This document shows, in pieces, positions 22,968 to 34,086 of a DNA stretch of 40,225 nucleotides. Numbering within the stretch: position 1 is the stretch's first letter; each line of letters opens with the position of its first letter. Location of the stretch: contig NZ_KB892294.1 of the NCBI RefSeq assembly GCF_000373745.1, positions 1 through 40,225 on the forward strand, given 5' to 3'. Both the position numbers and the translations under genes were made by a program. The notes under the pieces are model-generated. The model saw nothing but the letters and a program-made list of their open reading frames with translations. It made no database searches and was not told the DNA's origin. The stretch comes from Oligella ureolytica DSM 18253 (GTDB lineage: Bacteria > Pseudomonadota > Gammaproteobacteria > Burkholderiales > Burkholderiaceae_B).

Positions 22968-24005
22968 TCACTCACCCTCAAAAGCAGCTGCAGCACGTTG
23001 TAGGCGGTCATTGACTGCTTCCCAACTATCGTCCACCGGCAAAGGCTGCACTGCAATACGGGCATAGCTCTGTTGATCCAACTCGCGCAAGAGACGATAT
23101 AAACGCTTGGCGTATGCGGTCGCCTCTGTGGGCATCTGAATGAAATCAACGATCTCAGATTTGGGGAAACTATCCGGCTCAAAGACCAAGACTGCCCATT
23201 TCTGCGACGCACCGGAGCCATCAGTTGACTCCCGTTTTTCTATTAGTTGAGTGATCGCCGAGTTCTCACGAGGCAACCACTGTAAGAGCGTCTTGGGTGC
23301 ATAGTGTGCTTTTAAACTACCGGAAACTTGCGGTGCATTTTTGTCTTTCGTGCGTGGCTCATAGCCCAACACCTCAGCCAACTGTCGACGACTAATATGC
23401 CCCGGACGCAATAAAGTAACAGGCACCCCCTCAGCGACACGCGATACATCGACAATGGTCGACTCGATACCAACCTCCGAGTCATCGCCATCAAGGACCC
23501 ATAGCTGATCTTTTTGTATCTCATCAAAAAACTCCGCCACCACATGCTGACTTTGAGTTGGTGAGACCTGACCGAATTTATTAGCTGAAGGAGCAGCTAC
23601 CCCCCCTTGGCCATTAGCACGTTGCCTAGCAAATTCACTTAACAATGCTTGCGCAGTAGGATGTGAAGGACAACGTACACCCAGCGTGCTCTGCCCTCCA
23701 CTGACCGCTGCCGGGATATGATCGGCTCGTTGTAAGATTAAGGTAAGCGGCCCTGGCCAAAAAACCTCAATAAGCCGCTCTGCCTCATAAGGAATGGACT
23801 TAACCCAATACGATACGTCCGCATCCGGTGCTAAATGCACAATCACCGGATGGTTGTTTGGACGCCCCTTAATGTGATAGATCTTTGCAATGGCATCCGC
23901 GCTTTCTGCATCGGCACCTAGACCAAATACCGTCTCGGTTGGAAAGGCGACCAGCTCGCCTTGATTCAAACGCTCGGCAGCCGCCTTAATCGATTGAGTA
24001 AGCAT
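22968..24005 (-). CDS. sua5: L-threonylcarbamoyladenylate synthase, Sua5 type
   Basis: Makes threonylcarbamoyl-AMP from threonine, bicarbonate and ATP, the first step of the t6A37 modification of tRNAs reading ANN codons. At 345 aa it is the long form, with the YrdC domain (about 1-200) and a C-terminal Sua5 domain. YrdC elements are GELVAFPTETVFGLGADA near the N-terminus, KGRPNNHPVIVHL, and APSANKFGQVSPT. The Sua5 part begins around SGSLKAHYAPKTLL. It lies 10 bases after purK and looks like the last gene of the purine operon. Its convergent neighbour ends 3 bases away. Confidence 0.93.
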   Translation of the reverse strand: MLTQSIKAAAERLNQGELVAFPTETVFGLGADAESADAIAKIYHIKGRPNNHPVIVHLAPDADVSYWVKSIPYEAERLIEVFWPGPLTLILQRADHIPAAVSGGQSTLGVRCPSHPTAQALLSEFARQRANGQGGVAAPSANKFGQVSPTQSQHVVAEFFDEIQKDQLWVLDGDDSEVGIESTIVDVSRVAEGVPVTLLRPGHISRRQLAEVLGYEPRTKDKNAPQVSGSLKAHYAPKTLLQWLPRENSAITQLIEKRESTDGSGASQKWAVLVFEPDSFPKSEIVDFIQMPTEATAYAKRLYRLLRELDQQSYARIAVQPLPVDDSWEAVNDRLQRAAAAFEGE

Positions 24006-24015
24006 CTAAATACCA

Positions 24016-25242
24016 CTACCCTCTGTTAAGCTCTGCACCTAAATGCAACGTATCGCTGACACGTTGCGCTGTTTGATACAGGGTATCAATGTCATGATGA
24101 ACAATATTGACATGTCCCATCTTACGCCCTTTTCGTGCTTCAGCTTTACCGTAAAGATGTAAAGACACGCCGGGTAGCGCTAAGACGGATGCCCAATCCG
24201 GTTCGGTCGCCATCTCAGAACCATCGACAAACCAGCTATCACCTAAAATATTCAGCATAATGGTTGGTGCTAATAAACTCGTATCGCCTAAAGGCAAACC
24301 GGCCATCACGCGGACTTGTTGTTCAAATTGTGAGCAGGTAGTCGCGTTAATTGTATAGTGACCGCTATTGTGTGGACGCGGCGCAATTTCATTAGCGACT
24401 AATCGTGGTTGCCCGTCCCCGTCCGGTAACTTGGATTCATCTAAAACAAAGAACTCAACACACATCACACCAAAATAATTTAACCCAATAGCCAGTTTTT
24501 TAGCATGCGCTTGTGCTTCAAGCACGATATCCTGTGGTACTAACTCAGGATAAACCGTCGTACTAGATAAAATCCCATTGATATGCTTATTAACACCGAC
24601 GGGATAAATGGCTATGTCCTCTTGATGATTACGAGCAAGAATGACTGAGACCTCATAGGCCAAAGGTAGCTTAGCTTCCAATATGCACTCGACCCCACCC
24701 AATTCGCTAAACGCCTGCTTGGCTTCTTGGAGGCTATTAACCACGGCTTGACCCTTTCCGTCATAGCCAAATCGAGTTGCCTTTAAAATACCCGGAAAAA
24801 GCGCTGCGTCTACAGTATCTAAATCCTCAATATTACGAATAGCCGCGTGAGCTGCAACCGGAACTCCTTGTGCGCTGATAAACGACTTTTCAACAAGACG
24901 GTCTTGAACCACTGCCACAGATGATGCGGCAGGCGCCGTGCGAGTGGTATAAGACAACTGCTTTAAAGACATCGCCGGCACATTTTCAAACTCTGTGGTC
25001 ACAGATCGAATCATCGAAGCCATTTTTTCTAAGGCCGCTTCGTCAGCATAATCAGCGGTGATATACTGCTCAGCCACCTGTCCTGTCGGACCATCTGCTT
25101 CAAGACCAAGCGCCACCACATGGTAACCCATCGCCTGTGCAGCATGACAAAACATGCGGCCCAATTGACCGTCACCTAACATCCCTAAATACTCACCAGG
25201 CTGTATTACTTGCTCATAGGCTGGAGGACGTTGATGCTGCAT
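24016..25242 (-). CDS. purK: N5-carboxyaminoimidazole ribonucleotide synthase PurK
   Basis: ATP-grasp enzyme that converts AIR and bicarbonate to N5-CAIR in purine synthesis. At 408 aa, the N-terminal motif is GEYLGMLGDGQLGRMFCHAA. ATP-grasp elements include TRFGYDGKGQAVV and YPVGVNKHINGILSSTTVYP. The metal and substrate site includes GVMCVEFFVLD and NEIAPRPHNSGHYTI. It follows purE with a single base between stop and start and works on the next step with it. Confidence 0.97.
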   Translation of the reverse strand: MQHQRPPAYEQVIQPGEYLGMLGDGQLGRMFCHAAQAMGYHVVALGLEADGPTGQVAEQYITADYADEAALEKMASMIRSVTTEFENVPAMSLKQLSYTTRTAPAASSVAVVQDRLVEKSFISAQGVPVAAHAAIRNIEDLDTVDAALFPGILKATRFGYDGKGQAVVNSLQEAKQAFSELGGVECILEAKLPLAYEVSVILARNHQEDIAIYPVGVNKHINGILSSTTVYPELVPQDIVLEAQAHAKKLAIGLNYFGVMCVEFFVLDESKLPDGDGQPRLVANEIAPRPHNSGHYTINATTCSQFEQQVRVMAGLPLGDTSLLAPTIMLNILGDSWFVDGSEMATEPDWASVLALPGVSLHLYGKAEARKGRKMGHVNIVHHDIDTLYQTAQRVSDTLHLGAELNRG

Positions 25243-25243
25243 C

Positions 25244-25750
25244 CTATACCTCCGGCGGCAAGGTCATTGCTCGCGCTTTTTGAGTTTGATTCGCACGATA
25301 GGCCTTGAGCTTATCGCGCAAAGCGTCATCAGTCATTGCTAAGGTCGCAATCGCGTGTAGCGCAGCGTTGGCCGCACCCGCCTCACCAATGGCAAATGTC
25401 GCTACCGGCACACCTTTGGGCATTTGTACAATCGAATGTAATGAATCTTCGCCACGTAAATAGCGTGACGGCACAGGCACACCAAATACCGGAACTTCTG
25501 TCAGCGCAGCAACCATACCGGGTAAATGAGCAGCACCACCCGCGCCGGCTATAATGGCACGGATACCGCGTTGATATGCTGTTTCAGCAAAAGCCACCAT
25601 ATCTAACGGCATGCGATGAGCAGAAATTACCTTGGCCTCGTGAGGCACTTCGAAAAACTCTAATAACTCAACCGCATTGCGCATCACCTCCCAATCACTG
25701 GAAGAACCCATAATAACGGCTACTTTAACCTCGTCTCTTTGAGAACTCAT
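25244..25750 (-). CDS. purE: N5-carboxyaminoimidazole ribonucleotide mutase PurE
   Basis: Moves the carboxyl group of N5-CAIR to give CAIR. At 168 aa it is a class I PurE. The substrate-binding N-terminus is [15 protein letters not shown], the catalytic histidine is in [10 protein letters not shown], and the second binding loop is [17 protein letters not shown]. It sits between purC and purK in one operon (gaps of 20 and 1 base). The presence of PurK confirms the N5-CAIR route. Confidence 0.97.
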   Translation of the reverse strand: MSSQRDEVKVAVIMGSSSDWEVMRNAVELLEFFEVPHEAKVISAHRMPLDMVAFAETAYQRGIRAIIAGAGGAAHLPGMVAALTEVPVFGVPVPSRYLRGEDSLHSIVQMPKGVPVATFAIGEAGAANAALHAIATLAMTDDALRDKLKAYRANQTQKARAMTLPPEV

Positions 25751-25770
25751 ACATATATCCTGTTTAAAAA

Positions 25771-26661
25771 CTAACGTGATTGACCGGTTAATATCTCTAA
25801 GGCTTCATGGTATTTTACCGTCGTTTTTTCAATCACCTCTTGTGGTAAGCTCGGTACAGGGGCAGTCTTATCCCACCCTTGCTCTTCGAGCCAATCACTA
25901 ACAAACTGCTTATCATAAGAAGGTGGATTAACCCCCTTCTGAATACGATTAATAGGCCAGAAACGCGACGAATCCGGTGTCAGGACCTCGTCCATCAGGT
26001 GCAGCCTACCCGCTTCATCTAAGCCAAATTCAAACTTAGTATCGGCAATGACGACACCCCTACTCTCCGCATATTCTGACGCTGTTTGGTATAGCGTCAG
26101 AGTCACTCGGCGGATCTCTTCTGCTAGTTCCTGACCTACCTTGTCAACGACATATTGAAAGTCAACATTGATATCATGATCACCCGCCTCAGCCTTGACC
26201 GCGGGCGTAAAAATAGGTTCAACAAGCTTTTCGGCTAGCTGCAGACCTCGTGCCAGCTTGACACCGCAAATCTCACCGCAGGTACGGTAGTCCTTCCAGC
26301 CGGAACCGGTGATATAACCTCGTGCTACGGCCTCAATCTTAATTGGCTGAAGGCGCTTCACGATGACTGCACGACCTGCCACCTGAACCAACTCCTCATC
26401 GGAAAGTACCTCCTCAGGCTGCCTATCTGAGTAATGATTAGGCACGATATGCGCTAATTTTTGCAACCAGAAATTGGTCATTTGCGTAAGCACTTGACCC
26501 TTGGCCGGAATAGGATCAGCCAACACCACATCGAAAGCTGTGATCCGATCGGTGGCAACAATCAAAAAATGCTTCTCGCCCACCGCATAGATATCGCGCA
26601 CTTTGCCACGCGCAATCAGCGGTAATGATTGAATATTAGATTGATAAAGTGCAGTCGCCAA
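25771..26661 (-). CDS. purC: SAICAR synthase PurC
   Basis: Joins aspartate to CAIR in the eighth step of purine synthesis. At 296 aa it is of the betaproteobacterial length (longer than the E. coli enzyme). The N-terminal ATP site is [30 protein letters not shown], and the substrate region is [16 protein letters not shown]. The C-terminal half holds [32 protein letters not shown]. It is first in the purC-purE-purK-sua5 operon. Confidence 0.97.
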   Translation of the reverse strand: MATALYQSNIQSLPLIARGKVRDIYAVGEKHFLIVATDRITAFDVVLADPIPAKGQVLTQMTNFWLQKLAHIVPNHYSDRQPEEVLSDEELVQVAGRAVIVKRLQPIKIEAVARGYITGSGWKDYRTCGEICGVKLARGLQLAEKLVEPIFTPAVKAEAGDHDINVDFQYVVDKVGQELAEEIRRVTLTLYQTASEYAESRGVVIADTKFEFGLDEAGRLHLMDEVLTPDSSRFWPINRIQKGVNPPSYDKQFVSDWLEEQGWDKTAPVPSLPQEVIEKTTVKYHEALEILTGQSR

Positions 26662-26740
26662 GACATGATTCCTTTGATTTGATTATCAAGCTATTTAAAG
26701 AGTAATTTTAGCATAGGAGCGCCTTAGCTTAAGGCCGAGC

Positions 26741-26777
26741 AAAAGAAAACCGGTGCGACAGTCGACTGCAGCACCGG
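26741..26777 (-). terminator. Terminator after the entericidin-like gene
   Basis: CCGGTGC (26750-26756) pairs with GCACCGG (26771-26777), and on the minus strand TTTTCTTTTG follows. It lies 38 bases after the small lipoprotein stop and separates it from the purine operon. Confidence 0.8.
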
Positions 26778-26814
26778 AAAACAGATTATTAATACTATCT
26801 AACACATACTGTGA

Positions 26815-26958
26815 CTACTGAGCTGCTTCCTCAATAGCTTCACCCCCTGCTTGAATATCCTGTCCCGCACCCTGAACCGTATTGCAACCGCTCACAAAGG
26901 CAATACCTGCCAAGCAACATACAAGTAGAAAAATTCTAGATAGGCGATTTAATTTCAT
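26815..26958 (-). CDS. Entericidin A/B-family small lipoprotein (47 aa)
   Basis: A short frame at 26958-26815 with AAGGTG 5 bases before the ATG. The signal (MKLNRLSRIFLLVCCLAGIAF) ends in lipobox VSGC. The mature peptide, CNTVQGAGQDIQAGG, then EAIEEAAQ, is the characteristic GAGxDIxxGGxAI pattern of entericidins. The E. coli EcnA/EcnB pair acts as a membrane-lytic toxin and its antidote, but single copies are widespread and their role is usually unclear. Only one copy is present here, so a toxin-antitoxin function is not supported. It has its own terminator and is divergent from the fatty acid transporter. Confidence 0.85.
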   Translation of the reverse strand: MKLNRLSRIFLLVCCLAGIAFVSGCNTVQGAGQDIQAGGEAIEEAAQ

Positions 26959-27013
26959 CGTAGCACCTTTTAATGCAATCATTATAGTTAATGCTTAAAT
27001 CACTTCAAGCGTT

Positions 27014-27034
27014 GTATTCACTGAATGTGAATAC
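27014..27034. promoter_or_regulatory. Palindrome between the entericidin-like gene and atoE
   Basis: GTATTCAC (27014-27021) and GTGAATAC (27027-27034) are perfect 8-base arms with a 5-base centre. It lies in the divergent region and has no T tract, so it may be an operator. A second, shorter dyad, TGACA-AAA-TGTCA (27158-27170), lies closer to atoE. Confidence 0.6.
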
Positions 27035-27239
27035 TTAATCTTATCACTGAAGCAGCAATTTACAATCATTATTTTATTTTTTTTGCGCCCAACACACTGA
27101 ACACCTAGGTATCAACCCTTGTAAATCGCTTTTTAGTTTTCAAAAAAACAAGGACTGTGACAAAATGTCAACGTAATTTTCTATCATCCTGACTTTGTAT
27201 TTTTTACATTTTAATCACAACCCAAGAGGGACTACTCAG

Positions 27240-28565
27240 ATGAAATTTCTAACTCGCCTATCGACACGATTGATGGAGCGCTACCTACCTGACGCATACA
27301 TCTTCGTCATTTTATTATCGATTTTAGTTTTTATTTTAGGCTCCATTACTAACAAGGCCCCCTTGAATGTTGTAGATTCTTTCGGAAGTGGCTTTTGGAG
27401 TTTAATGTCTTTTACCGTACAAATGACCATGGTCTTGTTGTGCGGTTCGGTCATGGCTAAAAGCCCATTTTTTAAAAATCTATTAATCTCTTTAGCTAAG
27501 GCACCTAAATCTGCCGGCTCAGCTATCATCATGGTAGCCGCGGTCAGCTCCGTCGCGTGCTGGATCAACTGGGGTTTTGGTCTCGTGCTTGGTGCGCTCA
27601 TTGCAAGAGAAGTGGCTCGACAACGAAGTGACACCGATTATCGCTTATTGATCGCTAGCGCTTATAGCGGCTTCCTACTCTGGCATGGTGGTATTGCAGG
27701 TTCTATTCCGTTAAGCATTGCCACACCTGCTCACCCTTATGAGGCTCAAATCGGCGTCATACAAATTAGTGAGACTCTTTTTGCCACGGGTAACTTAGTG
27801 ATTTGTATCGCGCTTTTAATCACTATCCCTGCGCTTTGCTACTTCATGCACCCATCCAAAGATGAGCGTGTCATTATCGATCCGGCACTGCTGGTTGAAC
27901 CTGAACATGAGCCCAAACCAGAAAAAATGACCCCGGCTGAGCGTTTAGAGCATAGCAAAGTGCTCAACATTATTATCGGCGTATTGGGTTGGGTTTATAT
28001 TATCAGCTACTTTATAAAGGGTGGTACGCTAAACCTTAATATCATTAACTTCATCTTCTTCTTTGCTGCCATTGTCTTGCATGGTACACCACGCAACTTC
28101 CTCAACGCAGTTGAAGACTCCATTCGTGCGGTGGGGCCTATTTTGATCCAATTCCCATTCTATGCCGCCATTATGGCTATGATGACTCAATCGGGTTTAG
28201 CAACCGCTATAACCAACGCTTTTGTAGACATCGCCAGTGAAAATAACTTTTATGTTCTATCTTTCTTAAGTGCGGGCTTAGTTAACTTCTTTGTTCCCAG
28301 CGGTGGCGGTCAATGGGCTGTTCAAGCTCCGGTGATGATTGAAGCAGTTAATCAGATGAACGCCATGGGAGCCAATCTCGATCAAACCAAAATGGCCATG
28401 GCAATTGCTTGGGGAGATTCTTGGACCAACATGATCCAACCGTTTTGGGCCCTACCGGCACTTGCTATTGCCGGCCTAAAAGCGCGTGACATTATGGGAT
28501 TCTGCGTATTCAATCTAATTCTTTCAGGACTCATTATTTCCGCCGTTTTCTATTTTATTTACTAA
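27240..28565 (+). CDS. atoE: Short-chain fatty acid transporter (AtoE family)
   Basis: Inner-membrane permease resembling E. coli AtoE, which takes up short-chain fatty acids such as butyrate. The ATG at 27240 gives 441 aa with AGAGGG upstream; an in-frame TTG at 27195 is less likely. It has roughly ten hydrophobic segments. Recognisable stretches are MERYLPDAYIFVILLSILVFILG, SVACWINWGFGLVLGALIAREVAR, LVNFFVPSGGGQWAVQAPVMIEA and WGDSWTNMIQPFWALPALAIAGL. A cytoplasmic loop with Glu/Pro/Lys-rich sequence lies near 215-235. No ato catabolic genes are adjacent, so the substrate in this organism is uncertain. Confidence 0.9.
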   Translation: MKFLTRLSTRLMERYLPDAYIFVILLSILVFILGSITNKAPLNVVDSFGSGFWSLMSFTVQMTMVLLCGSVMAKSPFFKNLLISLAKAPKSAGSAIIMVAAVSSVACWINWGFGLVLGALIAREVARQRSDTDYRLLIASAYSGFLLWHGGIAGSIPLSIATPAHPYEAQIGVIQISETLFATGNLVICIALLITIPALCYFMHPSKDERVIIDPALLVEPEHEPKPEKMTPAERLEHSKVLNIIIGVLGWVYIISYFIKGGTLNLNIINFIFFFAAIVLHGTPRNFLNAVEDSIRAVGPILIQFPFYAAIMAMMTQSGLATAITNAFVDIASENNFYVLSFLSAGLVNFFVPSGGGQWAVQAPVMIEAVNQMNAMGANLDQTKMAMAIAWGDSWTNMIQPFWALPALAIAGLKARDIMGFCVFNLILSGLIISAVFYFIY

Positions 28566-28589
28566 ATAAATCAGGCTGGTTCAACGTAA

Positions 28590-28611
28590 AGGGGCTTCAT
28601 ATGAAGCCCCT
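28590..28611. terminator. 22-base perfect palindrome between converging atoE and purB
   Basis: AGGGGCTTCAT (28590-28600) and ATGAAGCCCCT (28601-28611) form an uninterrupted 11-base-pair hairpin. Short T-rich flanks on both sides suggest a bidirectional terminator. Confidence 0.75.
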
Positions 28612-28666
28612 CTTATTACTAATAATAGATTTTAGCGATACACAATCGTACCTTCATCTACAGCAA

Positions 28667-30052
<1,386 letters not shown>

Positions 30053-30065
30053 CTAAAAATAATAA

Positions 30066-31184
30066 TTAAAAAATAATACCGCCACCCAGACACACATCAC
30101 CATCATATAAGACGGCCGATTGACCAGGTGTCACAGCCCACTGACGTTCCGGGAAGCTTAGCTTAAAACTGTTGTCAGTTGCTTGTAGATGACACTCAAC
30201 ATCCGCTTGTCGATAGCGTGTTTTGGCTGAGTAACGCGCTGACTCCGGTGCATAGCCGGCGATCCAACTGACATCTTCGGCGACTAAGTCAGTGGACAAC
30301 AGCCAAGGATGGTCATGCCCATTCACCACATATAATGTATTGCTTTTTAAATCCTTACGAGCTACAAACCAAGCAGGCGCCGTACCATCTTCGCTTTGGT
30401 AGTTTTTAACGCCACCAATACCTAAGCCCTTGCGCTGACCCAAGGTATAAAAAGATAAGCCCATGTGCTCACCCAATACCTCTCCCGTATCGGTCACCAT
30501 CGGTCCCGGCTTTGTCGGTAGGTAACGATTTAAAAACTCTCTGAATGGACGCTCACCAATAAAGCAAATACCGGTAGAATCCTTTTTTGCAGCATTTGGC
30601 AGCTTCAGCTCTTCTGCAATTTCTCGAACCCTCGTCTTATGCAATTCGCCTAAAGGGAATAAGGTTTTGCTGAGTTGCGCCTGATTTAGACGGTGCAAGA
30701 AATAGCTTTGATCCTTGCTCGGATCAAGGCCCTTTAACAACTGGAACTCCGGACCGTTTGCGCCCTCGACCTGACGCACTCGAGCGTAATGGCCGGTAGC
30801 AATATGATCTGCGCCTAGCGACATCGCATGATCTAAAAATGCCTTAAACTTAATTTCGGCATTGCAAAGTACGTCGGGGTTAGGCGTACGACCGGCAGAA
30901 TACTCTCGCAGAAACTCTGAAAATACGCGATCCTTATACTCTGCAGAGAAGTTAACGGCTTCGATTTCTATGCCTAATAAATCGGCAACGCTGACGGCAT
31001 CTAAGAGGTCCTGACGACTGGAGCAATACTCATCCGTGTCGTCGTCTTCCCAGTTTTTCATAAAAAGACCGACCACATCATAGCCCTGCTGCTTGAGCAA
31101 CCAAGCACTGACTGATGAGTCTACGCCCCCTGACAGACCGATAACGACACGCTTGCCATTGGAAGGTGCTGGGGAATTGTTCAT
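30066..31184 (-). CDS. mnmA: tRNA-specific 2-thiouridylase MnmA
   Basis: Thiolates U34 of tRNAs for Lys, Glu and Gln. At 372 aa, the PP-loop ATP site is [18 protein letters not shown]. The catalytic cysteine is in [15 protein letters not shown] and the second in [14 protein letters not shown], so the pair is complete. [10 protein letters not shown] and the C-terminal beta-barrel region are also present. The gene precedes purB by 16 bases, an arrangement common in proteobacteria. Confidence 0.97.
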   Translation of the reverse strand: MNNSPAPSNGKRVVIGLSGGVDSSVSAWLLKQQGYDVVGLFMKNWEDDDTDEYCSSRQDLLDAVSVADLLGIEIEAVNFSAEYKDRVFSEFLREYSAGRTPNPDVLCNAEIKFKAFLDHAMSLGADHIATGHYARVRQVEGANGPEFQLLKGLDPSKDQSYFLHRLNQAQLSKTLFPLGELHKTRVREIAEELKLPNAAKKDSTGICFIGERPFREFLNRYLPTKPGPMVTDTGEVLGEHMGLSFYTLGQRKGLGIGGVKNYQSEDGTAPAWFVARKDLKSNTLYVVNGHDHPWLLSTDLVAEDVSWIAGYAPESARYSAKTRYRQADVECHLQATDNSFKLSFPERQWAVTPGQSAVLYDGDVCLGGGIIF

Positions 31185-31207
31185 TTATTACTTTAAAAAT
31201 TAATAGG

Positions 31208-31245
31208 AAATGGCTAAGTGAGAGTGATGACTCACTTAGCCATTT
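31208..31245. terminator. Hairpin between the DAHP synthase gene and mnmA
   Basis: ATGGCTAAGTGAG (31210-31222) pairs perfectly with CTCACTTAGCCAT (31231-31243) across an 8-base loop, 13 base pairs. On the minus strand the stem is followed by TTCCTATTAATTTTT, so it probably ends the DAHP synthase transcript; the plus-strand side has a better T tract. Confidence 0.75.
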
Positions 31246-31308
31246 TTACATAAATCAACGGACTTATGCTGAATTAAGGCTGAATTAACTACTGAATATT
31301 AGCTGTGA

Positions 31309-32373
31309 TTAAGCTCTTTTTTGGCGACGGACTTTTACGGCTTCAGCCAATCGCTGTAAGACCTTTTCAGTACTCGCCCAATCAATACAGCCATCGGTAA
31401 TACTCTGACCGTACACAAGCTCTTGGCCCTCAACCTGATCTTGGCGACCGGCAACCAGATGACTTTCAATCATGACACCACAAATACGCTCATCACCTGA
31501 TTCGATTTGCTGCGCAACATCATCCATCACTAACGGCTGATTCTCAGGCTTTTTAGAACTATTGGCATGACTGGCATCGACCATGATCTTAGGCTTAAGA
31601 CCTGCTTTTTCAACTACCTGGGAAGCCGCTTCGATATGCTCCGCACTGTAATTAGGGCCGTCATTACCACCACGTAAAATGATATGGCAATCTTCATTGC
31701 CGCGAGTCTTAACAATGGCAGAATGACCACCCTTAGTCACCGACAAGAAGCTATGTGGTCGTGAGGCTGCTTGTACAGCATCAACTGCAATTTTAACATT
31801 GCCATCGGTGCCGTTTTTAAAGCCAACAGGACAAGACAAACCCGAAGACAGCTCACGGTGAACCTGGCTCTCAGTCGTACGAGCACCAATCGCTCCCCAA
31901 GACACTAAATCAGCCATGTACTGCGGGCTAATCATATCCAAGAATTCACACCCTGCAGGTAGACCCTTGGTATTGATATCTAACAGCAATTGGCGACCAA
32001 CGCGTAAGCCCTTGTTGATATTAAAACTGGAATCCAAATCCGGATCATTGATTAACCCCTTCCAGCCGACTGTCGTACGCGGCTTTTCAAAATACACACG
32101 CATGACAATTTCAAGCTCACCCTTGAGCTCTTCGCGAGCCGCCTTTAATAATTCAGCGTACTCCAGGGCAGCTTTTGTATCATGAATCGAACAAGGACCT
32201 ACCACTACTAAAATACGGTCATCTTTATCGTGCAAAATATCATGAATTGCCTGGCGAGACGCATGAACCACACTAGACACCTCAGAGGAGCAAGGAAACT
32301 CTCTCATCAAATGTGATGGCGGGGTCAGCTCCCTAATTTCGGCAATACGCAAATCATCGGTATTGTAAGACAC
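31309..32373 (-). CDS. aroG: 3-deoxy-7-phosphoheptulonate synthase (type I)
   Basis: Condenses phosphoenolpyruvate and erythrose-4-phosphate, the first step of aromatic amino acid synthesis. At 354 aa it is of the AroF/G/H class. Typical stretches are VVVGPCSIHDTKAALEYA, VMRVYFEKPRTTVGWKGLINDP, GARTTESQVHRELSSGLSCPVGFKNGTDG, and IMVDASHANSSKKPENQ with metal-binding His. The feedback effector (Phe, Tyr or Trp) cannot be assigned from sequence by eye, so aroG is used as a generic symbol. It is monocistronic with a hairpin following. Confidence 0.94.
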   Translation of the reverse strand: MSYNTDDLRIAEIRELTPPSHLMREFPCSSEVSSVVHASRQAIHDILHDKDDRILVVVGPCSIHDTKAALEYAELLKAAREELKGELEIVMRVYFEKPRTTVGWKGLINDPDLDSSFNINKGLRVGRQLLLDINTKGLPAGCEFLDMISPQYMADLVSWGAIGARTTESQVHRELSSGLSCPVGFKNGTDGNVKIAVDAVQAASRPHSFLSVTKGGHSAIVKTRGNEDCHIILRGGNDGPNYSAEHIEAASQVVEKAGLKPKIMVDASHANSSKKPENQPLVMDDVAQQIESGDERICGVMIESHLVAGRQDQVEGQELVYGQSITDGCIDWASTEKVLQRLAEAVKVRRQKRA

Positions 32374-32535
32374 CTTTGTAACTCCAACTCTCTAAATTTT
32401 TAAACGGATGGCTATTAATGTAGCTTAATATATTGTATTGCAACAATATGCACAAAAACATAAGATTTGCTCTTTTTATATTATTTCTTAAGAAGTTAGC
32501 TACTTTTACAACCTAATACGACTACGTTTTAGCTA

Positions 32536-34038
32536 TTATGCTGTGCCACCTATGGTTAAACCATCAATGCGAATGGTCGGCATACCGACACCCACCGGCA
32601 CACTTTGCCCCTCTTTACCGCAGGTACCTACACCAGGGTCTAAGCTAAGGTCGTTACCGATCATCGATACCTGATTCATGGCTTCAATACCGCTACCGAT
32701 TAATGTTGCGCCCTTGACCGGATAGGTGATTTTGCCTTTTTCAATGCGATAGGCAACAGAAGCGGAGAAAACAAATTTGCCGCTGGTAATATCAACCTGA
32801 CCACCACCAAAGTTTTCTGCGTAGATCCCATCTTCGACTGATTCGATAATCTCTTCACGTGTCTTATCGCCGGCAAGCATATAGGTGTTAGTCATGCGCG
32901 GCATGGGTAAGTGAGCATAAGATTCACGACGACCATTGCCGGTAACTGCGGTCTTCATGAGGCGCGCATTAAGACTATCTTGCATATAGCCTCGTAAGAC
33001 ACCATCCTCAATCAGGACATTATGCTGTGTCGGGTTACCCTCATCGTCGACATTGAGTGAACCACGACGATCGGCGATGGTGCCATCATCAATCACTGTC
33101 ACCCCCTTAGAGGCAACTTGCTCACCAATGCGTCCTGAGAAGACACTGGATCCCTTGCGGTTGAAGTCGCCCTCGAGACCGTGACCTACCGCTTCATGCA
33201 ATAAGATCCCGGGCCAACCGGAACCTAATACGACGGTCATTTGACCCGCCGGTGCCGGACGCGCTTCTAAATTGATTAGCGCATCACTAACTGCACGACT
33301 GACATACTCTTCGATCAGGCTATCGCTAAAGTAATTTAAACCGAAACGACCACCACCTCCGGCAGATGCACTTTCACGACGACCATTTTGCTCAACAATG
33401 ACATTAACTGACAAACGAACGAGCGGGCGCACATCAGCAACCAAACGACCATCGCTGGTGGCTACTAACATCACATCACGCGTTGCTCCTAAACTGGCCA
33501 TCACTTGAATCACTCGAGGATCGCGCGCTCGTGCCATCTGCTCAACTCGCTCCAATAAGGCAACTTTTTCCTCGGCACTCATGGATTCCAGCGGATCCTC
33601 CGGTGCATACAGCTGCTGCACGATTGTTTGATTACTCTGAACACGAATGGCCTGATTTTTTGGACCATGATCAGCGATTGTTTTTACTGTAGTTGCCGCT
33701 TCTAAAAGCGCTTCCGGTGAAAGTATGTCGGAGTAGGCAAAGGCTGTTTTTTCATCGACAACAGCGCGCACCCCAACTCCCTGAGAAATATTAAAGGACC
33801 CTGACTTTACGATACCCTCATCAAGCGACCAACTCTCACTATTACTATATTCAAAGTAAAGGTCAGCATAATTCACTTGATGACTGAACATCTCAGCCAT
33901 GGCACCTTCAAGATGGCCTTCGTCTAGGCCCCACGGCTCTAATAAAAGGGATTTAGCAATTTCCATCGACCCCGCTTGCGTGGGAACCAATATCTGCTTA
34001 GCCAACTGTGGCTCTTTAACTTGGGTTTTTAAATTCAT
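32536..34038 (-). CDS. tldD: Metalloprotease TldD
   Basis: TldD/PmbA-type protease subunit, which with PmbA (TldE) degrades unfolded peptides or matures modified peptides. At 500 aa, the metal site is in [20 protein letters not shown] (HExxxH). Other conserved stretches are [52 protein letters not shown] and [31 protein letters not shown]. No pmbA partner is within the window; it is usually encoded elsewhere. A DUF4136 lipoprotein gene lies 48 bases upstream on the same strand. Confidence 0.96.
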   Translation of the reverse strand: MNLKTQVKEPQLAKQILVPTQAGSMEIAKSLLLEPWGLDEGHLEGAMAEMFSHQVNYADLYFEYSNSESWSLDEGIVKSGSFNISQGVGVRAVVDEKTAFAYSDILSPEALLEAATTVKTIADHGPKNQAIRVQSNQTIVQQLYAPEDPLESMSAEEKVALLERVEQMARARDPRVIQVMASLGATRDVMLVATSDGRLVADVRPLVRLSVNVIVEQNGRRESASAGGGGRFGLNYFSDSLIEEYVSRAVSDALINLEARPAPAGQMTVVLGSGWPGILLHEAVGHGLEGDFNRKGSSVFSGRIGEQVASKGVTVIDDGTIADRRGSLNVDDEGNPTQHNVLIEDGVLRGYMQDSLNARLMKTAVTGNGRRESYAHLPMPRMTNTYMLAGDKTREEIIESVEDGIYAENFGGGQVDITSGKFVFSASVAYRIEKGKITYPVKGATLIGSGIEAMNQVSMIGNDLSLDPGVGTCGKEGQSVPVGVGMPTIRIDGLTIGGTA

Positions 34039-34086
34039 TTAAACTTAACTCTTCAGATTTAGAATGTGCTGCTATTGTAAGTCAAC

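Noticed and set aside
26815-26958. Entericidin toxin-antidote pair
   Set aside because: Only one small lipoprotein of this family is present in the interval.
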